This document shows, in pieces, positions 8,147 through 15,227 of a stretch of DNA of 18,725 nucleotides. The notes under the pieces were generated by a model. That model saw only the letters and a program-made list of their open reading frames with translations. It had not been told where the DNA came from and did not search any database. The stretch spans positions 20,871-39,595 of the forward strand of contig DHLY01000010.1 of assembly GCA_002405525.1 (NCBI GenBank), given 5' to 3'. This DNA comes from Proteobacteria bacterium UBA4656 (lineage in GTDB: Bacteria; Pseudomonadota; Gammaproteobacteria; Xanthomonadales; Ahniellaceae). A program made the position numbers and the translations under genes. The first letter of the stretch is position 1, and each line of letters starts with the position of its first letter.

Positions 8147-8917
8147 ATGGAGCCGTCCGAGGTCCGCCCGTCGAAGCCGCGTCGCGGCATCTACCTGCTG
8201 CCCAACCTGTTCACCACGGGCGGCATGTTCGCCGGCTTCTATGCCGTCATCGCCGCCATCGACGGCCGCTTCGAGCAGGCCGCGGTGGCGGTATTCGTGG
8301 CCGGCGTGCTGGACGGGCTCGACGGGCGCATCGCGCGGCTGACCCGGACGCAGAGCGAGTTCGGCGTGCAATACGACTCGCTGGCCGACCTGGTGTCCTT
8401 CGGGCTGGCGCCTTCGCTGGTGATGTACATGTGGTCGCTGGAGCTGCTCAAGGGCTACGGCCCGACCCTGGGCAAGGTCGGCTGGGCAGCCGCATTCCTC
8501 TACGCGGCGTGCGCCGCGGTGCGGCTGGCACGGTTCAACACGCAGGTCGGCACGGTCGACAAGCGGTACTTCATCGGCCTTTCCAGTCCGGCTGCGGCCG
8601 GGCTGATGATGTCCTTCGTGTGGACCATGGGCGATCGCGGCGTCGACGCCTACCGTGTCGCGCCGCTGGCGCTCGCGGTGACGCTGGCTGCCGCGGTGCT
8701 GATGGTCAGCCGCGTTCGCTACTGGTCGTTCAAGGCCGCCCCGGCGTCGGAACGCATGCCCTTCCTGTGGCTGCCGCTGCTGCTCGGGGTGGTCGTGCTG
8801 CTGGCGATCGATCCGCCGCTGGTGCTGCTGGCGGTGGCGGTGGTCTACGTCCTGTCGGGTCCGGCACTGTCCCTGTGGGCCCTGCACCAGCGGCGACGCC
8901 CGTCGGCGGCGCAGTGA
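8147..8917 (+). CDS. pssA: CDP-diacylglycerol--serine O-phosphatidyltransferase
   Basis: 256 residues with several membrane segments. The CDP-alcohol phosphotransferase motif is complete: D56, D59-G60, A63-R64, G73, D77 and D81 (DGLDGRIAR...GVQYDSLAD). The N-terminal YLLPNLFTTGGMFAGFYAV and RLARFNTQVG are typical of the membrane-embedded (type II) PssA. It makes phosphatidylserine from CDP-diacylglycerol and serine, the precursor of phosphatidylethanolamine, in the inner membrane. ATG at 8147 was chosen over the upstream in-frame starts because the conserved region begins soon after it. Its stop overlaps the GTG start of the downstream phosphatase gene by 4 bases, tying phospholipid synthesis to the regulatory and MCE-transport genes that follow. 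Confidence 0.93.
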   Translation: MEPSEVRPSKPRRGIYLLPNLFTTGGMFAGFYAVIAAIDGRFEQAAVAVFVAGVLDGLDGRIARLTRTQSEFGVQYDSLADLVSFGLAPSLVMYMWSLELLKGYGPTLGKVGWAAAFLYAACAAVRLARFNTQVGTVDKRYFIGLSSPAAAGLMMSFVWTMGDRGVDAYRVAPLALAVTLAAAVLMVSRVRYWSFKAAPASERMPFLWLPLLLGVVVLLAIDPPLVLLAVAVVYVLSGPALSLWALHQRRRPSAAQ

Positions 8918-10176
8918 ACGCTCTCGCCAGCGGCGCGCAGACGGACGGCGGCTTCGAGTCGCGGCTGCTCGGCGTCCTGGCAGACCTCAGCCAGGCGCTG
9001 GCGGTGTCGGTCGACATCGAGCAGACGCTGGCGCAGGCCGTCACCCGCATCGCGGACTGCATGCAGGCCGAGGCGGCCTCGGTGTTCCTGCACGACGCGG
9101 CGTCAGGGCAGATCGTCTGCCGCGCCTGCGCCGGACCGGTGGACGTGACCGGACTGCGCCTGCCCTCGGGCGCCGGCATCGTTGGCCGCACCCTTGCCGC
9201 CAGGGCGCCGCAGATGGTCCGCGACGCGCAGCGCGACCCGGACTTCGCCGGCAAGGTGGACGCCAAGACCGGCTTCACCACCCGTTCGGTACTGTGCGCG
9301 CCGCTGACCACCGCGCGCGGCACGATCGGAGTGATCGAGATCCTCAACAAGCGCGACGGCGGACTGTTCGACGAATCCGACCGCGACATGCTGCGCGTGC
9401 TGGCCGCGCCCACCGCGCTGGCGATCAGCAACGCCGCCCTGGTGGCGGAGATGGTCGACCAGACGCGGATCCGCCGCGAACTGCAGCTCGCCCGGCAGAT
9501 GCAGCGCTCCCTGCTGCCGAAGCGCCGTCGCGACGGCTACCCGGTGCTCGGCGTGAACCGCCCGGCGCGCGAGATCTCGGGCGATTTCTACGACTTCTTC
9601 GACCTTCCGGACGGCCGCATCGCCTTCGCGATCGGCGATGTCTCGGGCAAGGGGCTCGATGCCTCGCTGCTGATGGTGCGCACGGCGAGCCTGCTGCGCT
9701 GGGCCGGCAAGGACGAGCTGGCGCCCGGCCAGTGGCTGGAGCGGATCAACGCCGAACTGTGCGAGACCGTCTCCGGCGGCATGTTCGTGTGCGCGGCGGT
9801 CGGCTATTACGACCCGGCGAACCGCCAGGCCGTGTGGGCCAACGCCGGTTTCCCACCGGCGCTGCTGCGCCGGCCCGACGGCACCTGGCGCGAATTCGCG
9901 GCCGAGGGGCCGCCGCTGGCCATCGTGCCCGGCGTGCACTATCCCGAGCAGGCGGCGGAACTGGGCGAATGCAGCCTGTACTTCTTCTCCGACGGTGTGA
10001 CCGACGTGCGCGACGCGGACCGGCAGACCATCGGACTGGAGGGCGTTCGCGACCTGTTCGACCGCCACGGGGGTCACGGTCCGGCGTCGCGACTGCGCGC
10101 CATCGTGTCCGAACTGCGCCGCCTGCGACTGGCCGACGACACCACCCTGCTGCTGGTGGAGGATCGCCACCGGTGA
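8914..10176 (+). CDS. GAF-domain PP2C (SpoIIE/RsbU-type) serine phosphatase
   Basis: 420 residues from a GTG at 8914 that overlaps the pssA stop (GTGA). Residues about 18-175 form a GAF sensor domain. A linker helix RRELQLARQMQRSLLP is the typical RsbU lead-in. The rest is a PP2C-type SpoIIE domain with the metal-binding motifs SGDFYDFF, IGDVSGKGLDASLLM, FFSDGVTDVRD and ADDTTLLLVED all present. In partner switching such phosphatases remove phosphate from an RsbV-type STAS protein. The next genes encode just such a kinase/STAS pair, so this is the likely substrate. No membrane segment is visible; it is presumably cytoplasmic. No upstream ATG fits, which makes the GTG the best start. The GAF ligand is unknown. 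Confidence 0.92.
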   Translation: MNALASGAQTDGGFESRLLGVLADLSQALAVSVDIEQTLAQAVTRIADCMQAEAASVFLHDAASGQIVCRACAGPVDVTGLRLPSGAGIVGRTLAARAPQMVRDAQRDPDFAGKVDAKTGFTTRSVLCAPLTTARGTIGVIEILNKRDGGLFDESDRDMLRVLAAPTALAISNAALVAEMVDQTRIRRELQLARQMQRSLLPKRRRDGYPVLGVNRPAREISGDFYDFFDLPDGRIAFAIGDVSGKGLDASLLMVRTASLLRWAGKDELAPGQWLERINAELCETVSGGMFVCAAVGYYDPANRQAVWANAGFPPALLRRPDGTWREFAAEGPPLAIVPGVHYPEQAAELGECSLYFFSDGVTDVRDADRQTIGLEGVRDLFDRHGGHGPASRLRAIVSELRRLRLADDTTLLLVEDRHR

Positions 10177-10607
10177 GCGCGCGCCCGCTGCTGCGGATCG
10201 ACCTGCCGGCGGTCCCGGACTCGCTCAAGCCGCTGCGCGACGCGGTGTGCGCGGCGATGGATCGCGCCGGCGTGGCGCCCGGCCTGCGCGACCGGCTCAA
10301 GCTCGCCATCGACGAGGCGGCGGCCAACGTGATCCGCCATGCCTACGGCAACTGCGGCCAGGGTCGCCTGCGGCTCGAGCTGCGCGCGACCCGAGGCAGC
10401 CTGCGCTTCGCCCTGCGCGACCACGCCCCGCGCGTGGATCCCTCGCGAGTGCGACCGCGCGACCTGTCCGAGTGCCGGCCCGGCGGACTGGGCATCAACT
10501 TCATCGACGAGACCATGGACCGCTGGCGGCTGCGCCCCCTGCGGCGCGGCGGCAACCTGCTGGTGATGCGCAAGCGGATCCGGTCGCACGGGGACGGAGG
10601 AATCTAG
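10173..10607 (+). CDS. RsbW/SpoIIAB-like anti-sigma-type serine kinase (HATPase)
   Basis: 144 residues from GTG at 10173, overlapping the preceding stop by 4 bases; GGAGGA at 10158-10163 is a good Shine-Dalgarno. GHKL ATPase motifs: N-box LKLAIDEAAANVIRHAY (about 39-55) with the E...N pair, and a G2-like GGLGINFIDETMDRW (about 106-120). The usual D-x-G of the G1 box reads RDHAPRVDP, so the Asp is kept but the Gly is Ala. Such kinases phosphorylate a Ser in the partner STAS protein and sequester a target, classically a sigma factor. No sigma factor gene is nearby. The direct downstream neighbour is the STAS protein. Confidence 0.87.
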   Translation: MSARPLLRIDLPAVPDSLKPLRDAVCAAMDRAGVAPGLRDRLKLAIDEAAANVIRHAYGNCGQGRLRLELRATRGSLRFALRDHAPRVDPSRVRPRDLSECRPGGLGINFIDETMDRWRLRPLRRGGNLLVMRKRIRSHGDGGI

Positions 10608-10937
10608 ATGGCAAACCAATGCACGACCGAAAGCCTCGACGGGCTGCTGCTGGTCCGGGTGGCCGGCGAGGTGGACCTGTCGTGGTCGCAGTCGATCCGC
10701 AAGGCGGTGCTCGACGCGCTGTCGCGCGCACCGGCCGTGGGCGTCGACCTGTCGCGCGTCACCTACATCGATTCCTCGGGCATTGCGGCCCTGGTCGAGG
10801 GCTTCCAGACCGCGCGCGGCAAGGGCCAGCGCTTCGCCCTGGTCGCGGCCAGCCCGCAGGTCCGGGCGGTGCTGCAGCTGGCGCGCCTGGACCGTGTGTT
10901 TCCCATGGTGGACACGGCCGAGGCGGTCAGGGCGTAA
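10608..10937 (+). CDS. STAS-domain protein, RsbV/SpoIIAA-like (possible MlaB equivalent)
   Basis: 109 residues, a single STAS domain. It carries VGVDLSRVTYIDSSGIAALVEG with Ser56-Ser57, matching the phosphorylatable Ser of SpoIIAA/RsbV (DSSG). ATG follows the previous stop directly, with GGAGG at 10596-10600, a strong Shine-Dalgarno. By family it is phosphorylated by the RsbW-like kinase and dephosphorylated by the PP2C protein just upstream. By position, immediately before MlaE, it also occupies the slot of MlaB, the STAS subunit that binds MlaF in MCE transporters. Which role it has, or both, cannot be settled from sequence. Confidence 0.9.
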   Translation: MANQCTTESLDGLLLVRVAGEVDLSWSQSIRKAVLDALSRAPAVGVDLSRVTYIDSSGIAALVEGFQTARGKGQRFALVAASPQVRAVLQLARLDRVFPMVDTAEAVRA

Positions 10938-10982
10938 TGGGAGAATGCGGCCGGCGCCGCGCGTGGAGGGGGAGTCGAGGGC

Positions 10983-11786
10983 GTGGCGTTGCAGGCGATC
11001 CTCAAACCGATCAACCGGCTCGGCCGCGGCACCGCGGCCGCGATGGCCGAACTCGGCTACGCGGGCGCGATCCTGGCCGAGAGCATCTATTTCACCGTCG
11101 TCGGCTGGCGCCACGGTCAGCCGGTGCGGCCGGCGGCCATCTTCGAGCAGATGCGCCAGGTCGGCATCGACGCGATCCCGATCGTGCTGCTGCTGTCGTT
11201 CACCGTGGGACTGATGCTGGGCATCCAGTTCGTCAGCGCATTCTCGGAGTTCAACGCCGAGAGCCAGGTCGTGATGGCGGTGGCCAAGTCGGTGACCCGC
11301 GAGTTCGGGGCCCTCATCACCGGGATCCTGGTCGCGGGGCGATCCGGGTCGGCGTTCGCCGCGCGGATCGGGTCGATGAACGTCTCGCAGGAGGTCGACG
11401 CGCTGTACGTGATCGGCATCGAGCCGGTGCGCTACCTCGCCGCGCCCGCGCTGGTGGCGATGCTCGTCATGCTGCCGACGCTCACCGTCCTCGCCAACGC
11501 GGCGGCGATCATCGGCGCCGCGCTGTACTGCTCGCCGGTGCTCGACGTCAGCCCCGTGGCCTACGTCATCCAGACCCTGCACGCGCTGGAGCTGCGCGAC
11601 GTCTGGGAGGGGCTGTCGAAGAGCGTGGTGTTCGCCGTGATCATCACCCTGGTCGGCATCTCCACCGGCTTCGGCGTGGCCGGCGGCGCGGAGGGTGTGG
11701 GCCGGGCGACCACCCGCGCGGTGGTGCTGTCGATCACCCTGCTGGTGGTGGCCGACATGGTGTTCTCGTTCTTCCTCAACCGGTGA
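10983..11786 (+). CDS. mlaE: MlaE-family ABC transporter permease
   Basis: 267 residues, the normal MlaE length. The hallmark [26 protein letters not shown] is present, with MNVSQEVDALYVIGIEPVRYLAAPALVA after it and about five hydrophobic segments. It is the inner-membrane subunit of an MCE lipid transporter. The GTG at 10983 is preceded by GGAGGGGGAG (10965-10974), a strong Shine-Dalgarno at proper spacing. Unlike the permease at 521-1660 there is no fused STAS domain; the separate STAS gene lies 45 bases upstream. The gene symbol is given by family, not by proven equivalence to E. coli Mla. Confidence 0.92.
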   Translation: MALQAILKPINRLGRGTAAAMAELGYAGAILAESIYFTVVGWRHGQPVRPAAIFEQMRQVGIDAIPIVLLLSFTVGLMLGIQFVSAFSEFNAESQVVMAVAKSVTREFGALITGILVAGRSGSAFAARIGSMNVSQEVDALYVIGIEPVRYLAAPALVAMLVMLPTLTVLANAAAIIGAALYCSPVLDVSPVAYVIQTLHALELRDVWEGLSKSVVFAVIITLVGISTGFGVAGGAEGVGRATTRAVVLSITLLVVADMVFSFFLNR

Positions 11787-11791
11787 GCGGA

Positions 11792-12592
11792 ATGGGCGCG
11801 CAACCCGTCATCGACGTCGAGCGGCTGAACGTGTGGTTCGGCAGGCGGCAAATCCTGCACGACGTGGACTTCCGCGTGATGCCGGGCGAGATCCGCGTCA
11901 TCATGGGCGGCTCGGGAAGCGGAAAGTCGACCCTGCTGCGCCACCTGCTCGGGCTGCTCAAGCCGCGATCGGGCAGCGTGCGCATCCTCGGCACCGACAT
12001 CGCCGCCGCGTCGGCAGCCGACGTCCTGCGCCTGCGCCGGCAGATGGGTGTCAGTTTCCAGGGCGGCGCGCTGTTCACCTCGATGACGGTGGGCGAGAAC
12101 GTCGCGCTGCCGCTGCGCGAGCACACCGACCTCGACGAGAACACGGTGCGCATCATGAGCCGGCTCAAGCTCGAGGTGGTCAATCTCGGAGGATTCCAGG
12201 ACCTGATGCCCTCGCAGCTTTCCGGCGGCATGATCAAGCGCGCCGCGCTGGCGCGCGCGATCGTGATGGACCCAAGGCTGCTGTTCTTCGACGAGCCGTC
12301 GGCGGGACTCGACCCGGTGGTGTCCGCGGAACTGGACGAATTGATCCTGCAGTTGCGCGACGCGATGCGGATGAGCATCGTGGTGGTCACCCACGAACTG
12401 GAAAGCGCGTTCAAGATCGCCGACACCATCACGGTGCTCGACCGCGGGCATGTGCTGCTGACCGGCACGGTCGCTGAGGTGCGCGCCAGCGACAACCAGC
12501 GCATCCAGGACCTGCTCAACCGCAGGCCGCGCCGGGTCGAAGTCGACACCGACGAATACCTGCGCCGGCTCACCGAGGCCGAGGCGGACTGA
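11792..12592 (+). CDS. mlaF: MlaF-family ABC transporter ATP-binding protein
   Basis: 266 residues. Walker A GGSGSGKST (39-47), Q-loop VSFQGGALFTSMTVGENVALPL, signature LSGGMIKRAALARA, Walker B LLFFDEPSAGLDP and H-loop VVVTHELESAF are complete. The C-terminus runs to DTDEYLRRLTEAEAD. It powers the MCE transporter with the permease upstream. Start choice: the ATG at 11792 or an in-frame GTG at 11783 that overlaps the permease stop; both add few residues, and the ATG begins closer to the conserved core. It is a paralogue of the left-edge ATPase in the same window, but clearly different in sequence. Confidence 0.93.
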   Translation: MGAQPVIDVERLNVWFGRRQILHDVDFRVMPGEIRVIMGGSGSGKSTLLRHLLGLLKPRSGSVRILGTDIAAASAADVLRLRRQMGVSFQGGALFTSMTVGENVALPLREHTDLDENTVRIMSRLKLEVVNLGGFQDLMPSQLSGGMIKRAALARAIVMDPRLLFFDEPSAGLDPVVSAELDELILQLRDAMRMSIVVVTHELESAFKIADTITVLDRGHVLLTGTVAEVRASDNQRIQDLLNRRPRRVEVDTDEYLRRLTEAEAD

Positions 12593-12627
12593 GCGATGCG
12601 GCCCGACCCGACGACACGGAGGGGGAA

Positions 12628-13554
12628 ATGAAGCGCGAGAACATCAACTACACCCTGGTCGGCCTGGTGGTGCTGGCCGCGCTGGGGATCCTGATCGGCA
12701 CCCTGTTCGCGATCACCGGCCGCAGCGGCGCGACGGCCAGCTACCTGGCCGCCTACCGCAACGTCACCGGCCTGTCGTATGGCGCGCCGGTGTTCTACGA
12801 GGGCTTCCGCATCGGCCAGGTGGAGACCATCACGCCGGTGCGCGAGGGCGGCCGCACCTTCTACCGGGTCGAACTGACGGTGCGCCGCGACTGGCCGATC
12901 CCGGCCGACAGCGTCGCCCAGCTCGCCGCCAGCGGGCTGCTTGCCGACATCTCGATCGCGATCCGCGAGGGCACGTCCGCCGAGCTTCTGGCCCCGGGAT
13001 CTTCGATTCCCAGCCGCGAGGGCGCCGACGTGTTCGCGGCGCTGAACGAGCTGGCGGGCGAGGTCACCGACCTCACCCGCACGCGGATCACGCCGCTGGT
13101 CGACACCCTGTCCCGGCGCGTCGATTCGATCGCTCAGAACCTCGACGCGCAGACGCCGCTGCTGCTCACCGACGCGGCAGCGCTGCTGCAGCGCCTCAAC
13201 GACGCGGCCGAGTCCGTCAACCTCGTGCTCGGGCCGTCCAACCGCGGCAACATCGACGCCACCCTGGCCAGCATCCGCCGTGTCGCAGCCGACCTCGAGG
13301 GCACCCGGGAGCGTCTGGACCAGTTGCTGGCCGATGCCGGCGCGATCGCCGCCGAGAACCGGCCGGTGGTGCGCGATTCGATCCGCGACCTGTCGCAGAT
13401 CACCACCGCGCTGGCGCGGCGGATCGACGCCATCGCGCACAACCTCGAGTCGTCGAGCCGCAACGTCGACGAATTCACCCGCGAGATCCGCAAGAGCCCC
13501 AACCGTCTGCTGCTCGCGCCGAAGGCCGACGAAGTCGTGGTGGAGGAGGAATGA
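12628..13554 (+). CDS. mlaD: MlaD-like MCE-domain lipid-transport protein
   Basis: 308 residues. One N-terminal membrane anchor (about 8-30: NYTLVGLVVLAALGILIGTL), then a single MCE domain (about 37-125: YRNVTGLSYGAPVFYEGFRIGQV ... ASGLLADISIAIREG), then about 170 residues of mostly helical, low-hydrophobicity sequence (TRTRITPLVDTLSRRVDS, LDQLLADAGAIAAENRP) ending in an acidic tail. E. coli MlaD is 183 residues, so the helical tail is long and could build a periplasmic needle or channel like other extended MCE proteins. GGAGGGGG just before ATG is a strong Shine-Dalgarno. Its stop overlaps the lipoprotein start (ATGA). Confidence 0.92.
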   Translation: MKRENINYTLVGLVVLAALGILIGTLFAITGRSGATASYLAAYRNVTGLSYGAPVFYEGFRIGQVETITPVREGGRTFYRVELTVRRDWPIPADSVAQLAASGLLADISIAIREGTSAELLAPGSSIPSREGADVFAALNELAGEVTDLTRTRITPLVDTLSRRVDSIAQNLDAQTPLLLTDAAALLQRLNDAAESVNLVLGPSNRGNIDATLASIRRVAADLEGTRERLDQLLADAGAIAAENRPVVRDSIRDLSQITTALARRIDAIAHNLESSSRNVDEFTREIRKSPNRLLLAPKADEVVVEEE

Positions 13555-14150
13555 CCATGCGCTTCCGAATGCTGTCCCTGATTGCCACCGCGACCCTCGC
13601 CGGCTGCGCCGCCGCCCCGGTGCCGGAGCTCAACCACTACAAGATGCCGGATCCGGTGATCGAGCCACGCACGGAGCCCGCGTTCGCGATGCCGGTGGTG
13701 GTCGACACGCTGCTCGCCGACGGCCTGCACGGCGAGCAGTCGATCCTCTATGCGTCGAAGCCCGGCGGCAGCGTGCGCGCCTACCACTACCGGCGCTGGA
13801 ACGACCCACCGGTTCGGCTGCTGCAGCGGCGCCTGATCCGCATGCTGCGACAGGGCAATGTCTCCCCCGTGGTGGCCGATCGCCTGCCCACCCGCGCTGC
13901 CGCGGTGCGGATCAGCGGCGTGGTCGACCGCTTCGAACGCGTGCAGCGCGAAGACGGCTGGTATGCGGAGGTGCGGGTCGAGCTGCGCGCCGATGTCGGC
14001 GAGGAGGCCCTGCCGGCGGTTCTGCGCAGCTACGAGGCAGCCGTCCCTGCGGGCAGCGAAACGATCGAAGATACGGTTCGCGCGTTCGCCGGCGCCACCG
14101 ACCAGGTGCTCGGCGCGTTCATCGAGGACCTCGTGCGGGTGGAGCCCTGA
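13551..14150 (+). CDS. ABC-type transport auxiliary lipoprotein (PqiC-like)
   Basis: 199 residues. Signal peptide with lipobox TLAGC (lipid-anchor Cys at residue 19, or 17 if the second ATG at 13557 is used; GGAGG spacing favours either). The mature part contains ELNHYKMPDP near its start and VRLLQRRLIRMLRQGNVSPVV, as in the ABC_trans_aux family found with MCE operons. By analogy with PqiC it would be an outer-membrane lipoprotein that receives the MCE tube. It overlaps the mlaD-like gene by 4 bases. No MlaC-type soluble carrier gene is present in this cluster. Confidence 0.88.
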   Translation: MTMRFRMLSLIATATLAGCAAAPVPELNHYKMPDPVIEPRTEPAFAMPVVVDTLLADGLHGEQSILYASKPGGSVRAYHYRRWNDPPVRLLQRRLIRMLRQGNVSPVVADRLPTRAAAVRISGVVDRFERVQREDGWYAEVRVELRADVGEEALPAVLRSYEAAVPAGSETIEDTVRAFAGATDQVLGAFIEDLVRVEP

Positions 14151-14178
14151 GCGTGCCACGCCGGGGATCGCGGCGGAG

Positions 14179-14580
14179 ATGGACGCGGTGAGCGCGCTGC
14201 CGGTCGCGCTGCGACACCGAGCACTGGCGCTGATGGGCGTCGACCTGTACGTCCTGCGCGCCGATCGCGCGATGGCGGGCGGACGCCGCGCCGGGACCGG
14301 CGCGCCCCGGGTGGCCTTCGTGCTCGCCGAGGACGGCGGCTTCGATGGGCCCCACGGCCCGCTGCTGCGCCACCTCGCGCTGGCCCTGGGCCTCGACCCT
14401 GCTGCGATTGCGCTGGGGGCGCCGCGCCCCGATCTGCCCTGCGTGTGCTTCGGTGCCGAGCCCGGCGAAGCCATCGACGTGGTGCTCGCCCCGCCACCGG
14501 CGGCGCTGCGCGCCAGCGCCGCCGCCCGCCGCGCGCTGTGGCCCGCGCTGCGCGCGCTGGCGCGGCGGCTGGGACCCTGA
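14179..14580 (+). CDS. holD: divergent HolD-like DNA polymerase III psi subunit (putative)
   Basis: 133 residues from ATG 14179, or 130 from an in-frame GTG at 14188 that has a GGAG nine bases upstream. Similarity to E. coli HolD as I recall it is scattered but ordered: LALMGVDLYVLR against LQQLGITQWSLR near the N-terminus, and PAALRASAAARRALW against TDLRANPTARAALW at the C-terminal helix (L-R-x4-A-R-x-A-L-W). The next gene is rimI, as in E. coli where holD precedes rimI. Psi links the clamp loader to chi and SSB in the replisome. The protein is Ala/Leu/Arg-rich and low in complexity, so a database search may not detect it; this assignment is from motif plus neighbour. Confidence 0.65.
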   Translation: MDAVSALPVALRHRALALMGVDLYVLRADRAMAGGRRAGTGAPRVAFVLAEDGGFDGPHGPLLRHLALALGLDPAAIALGAPRPDLPCVCFGAEPGEAIDVVLAPPPAALRASAAARRALWPALRALARRLGP

Positions 14581-14582
14581 AC

Positions 14583-15065
14583 ATGGTGGCCGTGGTGCGC
14601 CCGGCGCCGCCGAGCCTGCGACCGATGCGCCCGGAGGACGTCGCCGAAGTCTCGCGCATCGAATCCAGCGCCTACGAGTTTCCCTGGACGGAGGGCATCT
14701 TCCGCGACTGCCTGCGCGCCGGCTACGGCTGTTGGGTGCTGGCGCTGGACGCGGAGATCGCCGGCTACGGCGTGCTCAGCGTCGCCGCCGGCGAAGCGCA
14801 CCTGCTCAACGTCTGCGTCGCGCCGCGGCTGCAGGGAGAGGGCCACGGCCGACGCCTGATGAAGCGCCTGATCGACCTCGCGCGCTGGCATCAGGCGCAG
14901 CGCATCTTCCTCGAAGTCCGGCCGTCCAATCCGCGGGCGATCCGGCTCTACCACGACCTCGGTTTCAACGAGATCGGCCGCCGCCCCAACTACTACCCCG
15001 CGCGCCAAGGCCGCGAGGATGCGCTGGTCTTCGCGCTCGAACTGCTGCACGAGCCGGGTAGCTAG
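14583..15065 (+). CDS. rimI: ribosomal protein S18 alanine N-acetyltransferase
   Basis: 160 residues of GNAT fold. The N-terminus has LRPMRPEDVAEVSRIESSAYEFPWTEGIF, as in RimI, then LNVCVAPRLQGEGHGRRLM (acetyl-CoA binding, Q-x-x-G-x-G) and IFLEVRPSNPRAIRLYHDLGFNEIGRR with the RimI-typical NPRAIRLYHDLGF. It acetylates the N-terminal Ala of ribosomal protein S18 in the cytoplasm. ATG at 14583 follows the preceding stop by two bases. It is the last gene of the long rightward run. A structured or MITE-like element starts right after its stop. Confidence 0.92.
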   Translation: MVAVVRPAPPSLRPMRPEDVAEVSRIESSAYEFPWTEGIFRDCLRAGYGCWVLALDAEIAGYGVLSVAAGEAHLLNVCVAPRLQGEGHGRRLMKRLIDLARWHQAQRIFLEVRPSNPRAIRLYHDLGFNEIGRRPNYYPARQGREDALVFALELLHEPGS

Positions 15066-15197
15066 GGAGCCTCTGAACGAGTCCCGGCGCCGGTGTCGAT
15101 CGCCTTGGGCATGGGACCACCGTGCGCGGCGGCAGCCGCCGTGTTGCAGCGACGCGCGGAAAGAAGCGCGGGCGCGGGAACTCGTTCGGGGGCTGCC
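15066..15197 (+). repeat. 132-base element with long imperfect terminal inverted repeats (structured RNA or MITE-like)
   Basis: The left end (15066-15086) and right end (15175-15197) are inverted repeats. GAACGAGT/ACTCGTTC and CCCG/CGGG pair perfectly, as do AGCC/GGCT further out. Over about 21 positions the arms differ by two T/C changes and two single-base bulges; in a plus-strand RNA both changes become G-U pairs. Inside are smaller hairpins (GGCGGC-A-GCCGCC at 15128-15140; CGCGC/GCGCG near 15152-15170). It starts directly after the rimI stop and ends 80 bases before metF. It holds no gene I can support. It could be a terminator-like 3' structure, a small RNA or a MITE relic. Confidence 0.5.
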
Positions 15198-15227
15198 TCG
15201 CGGCGTCGCGCCGACCAGGCATCCTTC

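Noticed and set aside
10074..11582. 502-codon leftward ORF opposite the kinase, STAS and permease genes
   Set aside because: Composition is dominated by His, Gln, Arg and Asp, typical of reverse-strand shadows; the plus-strand genes have clear families.
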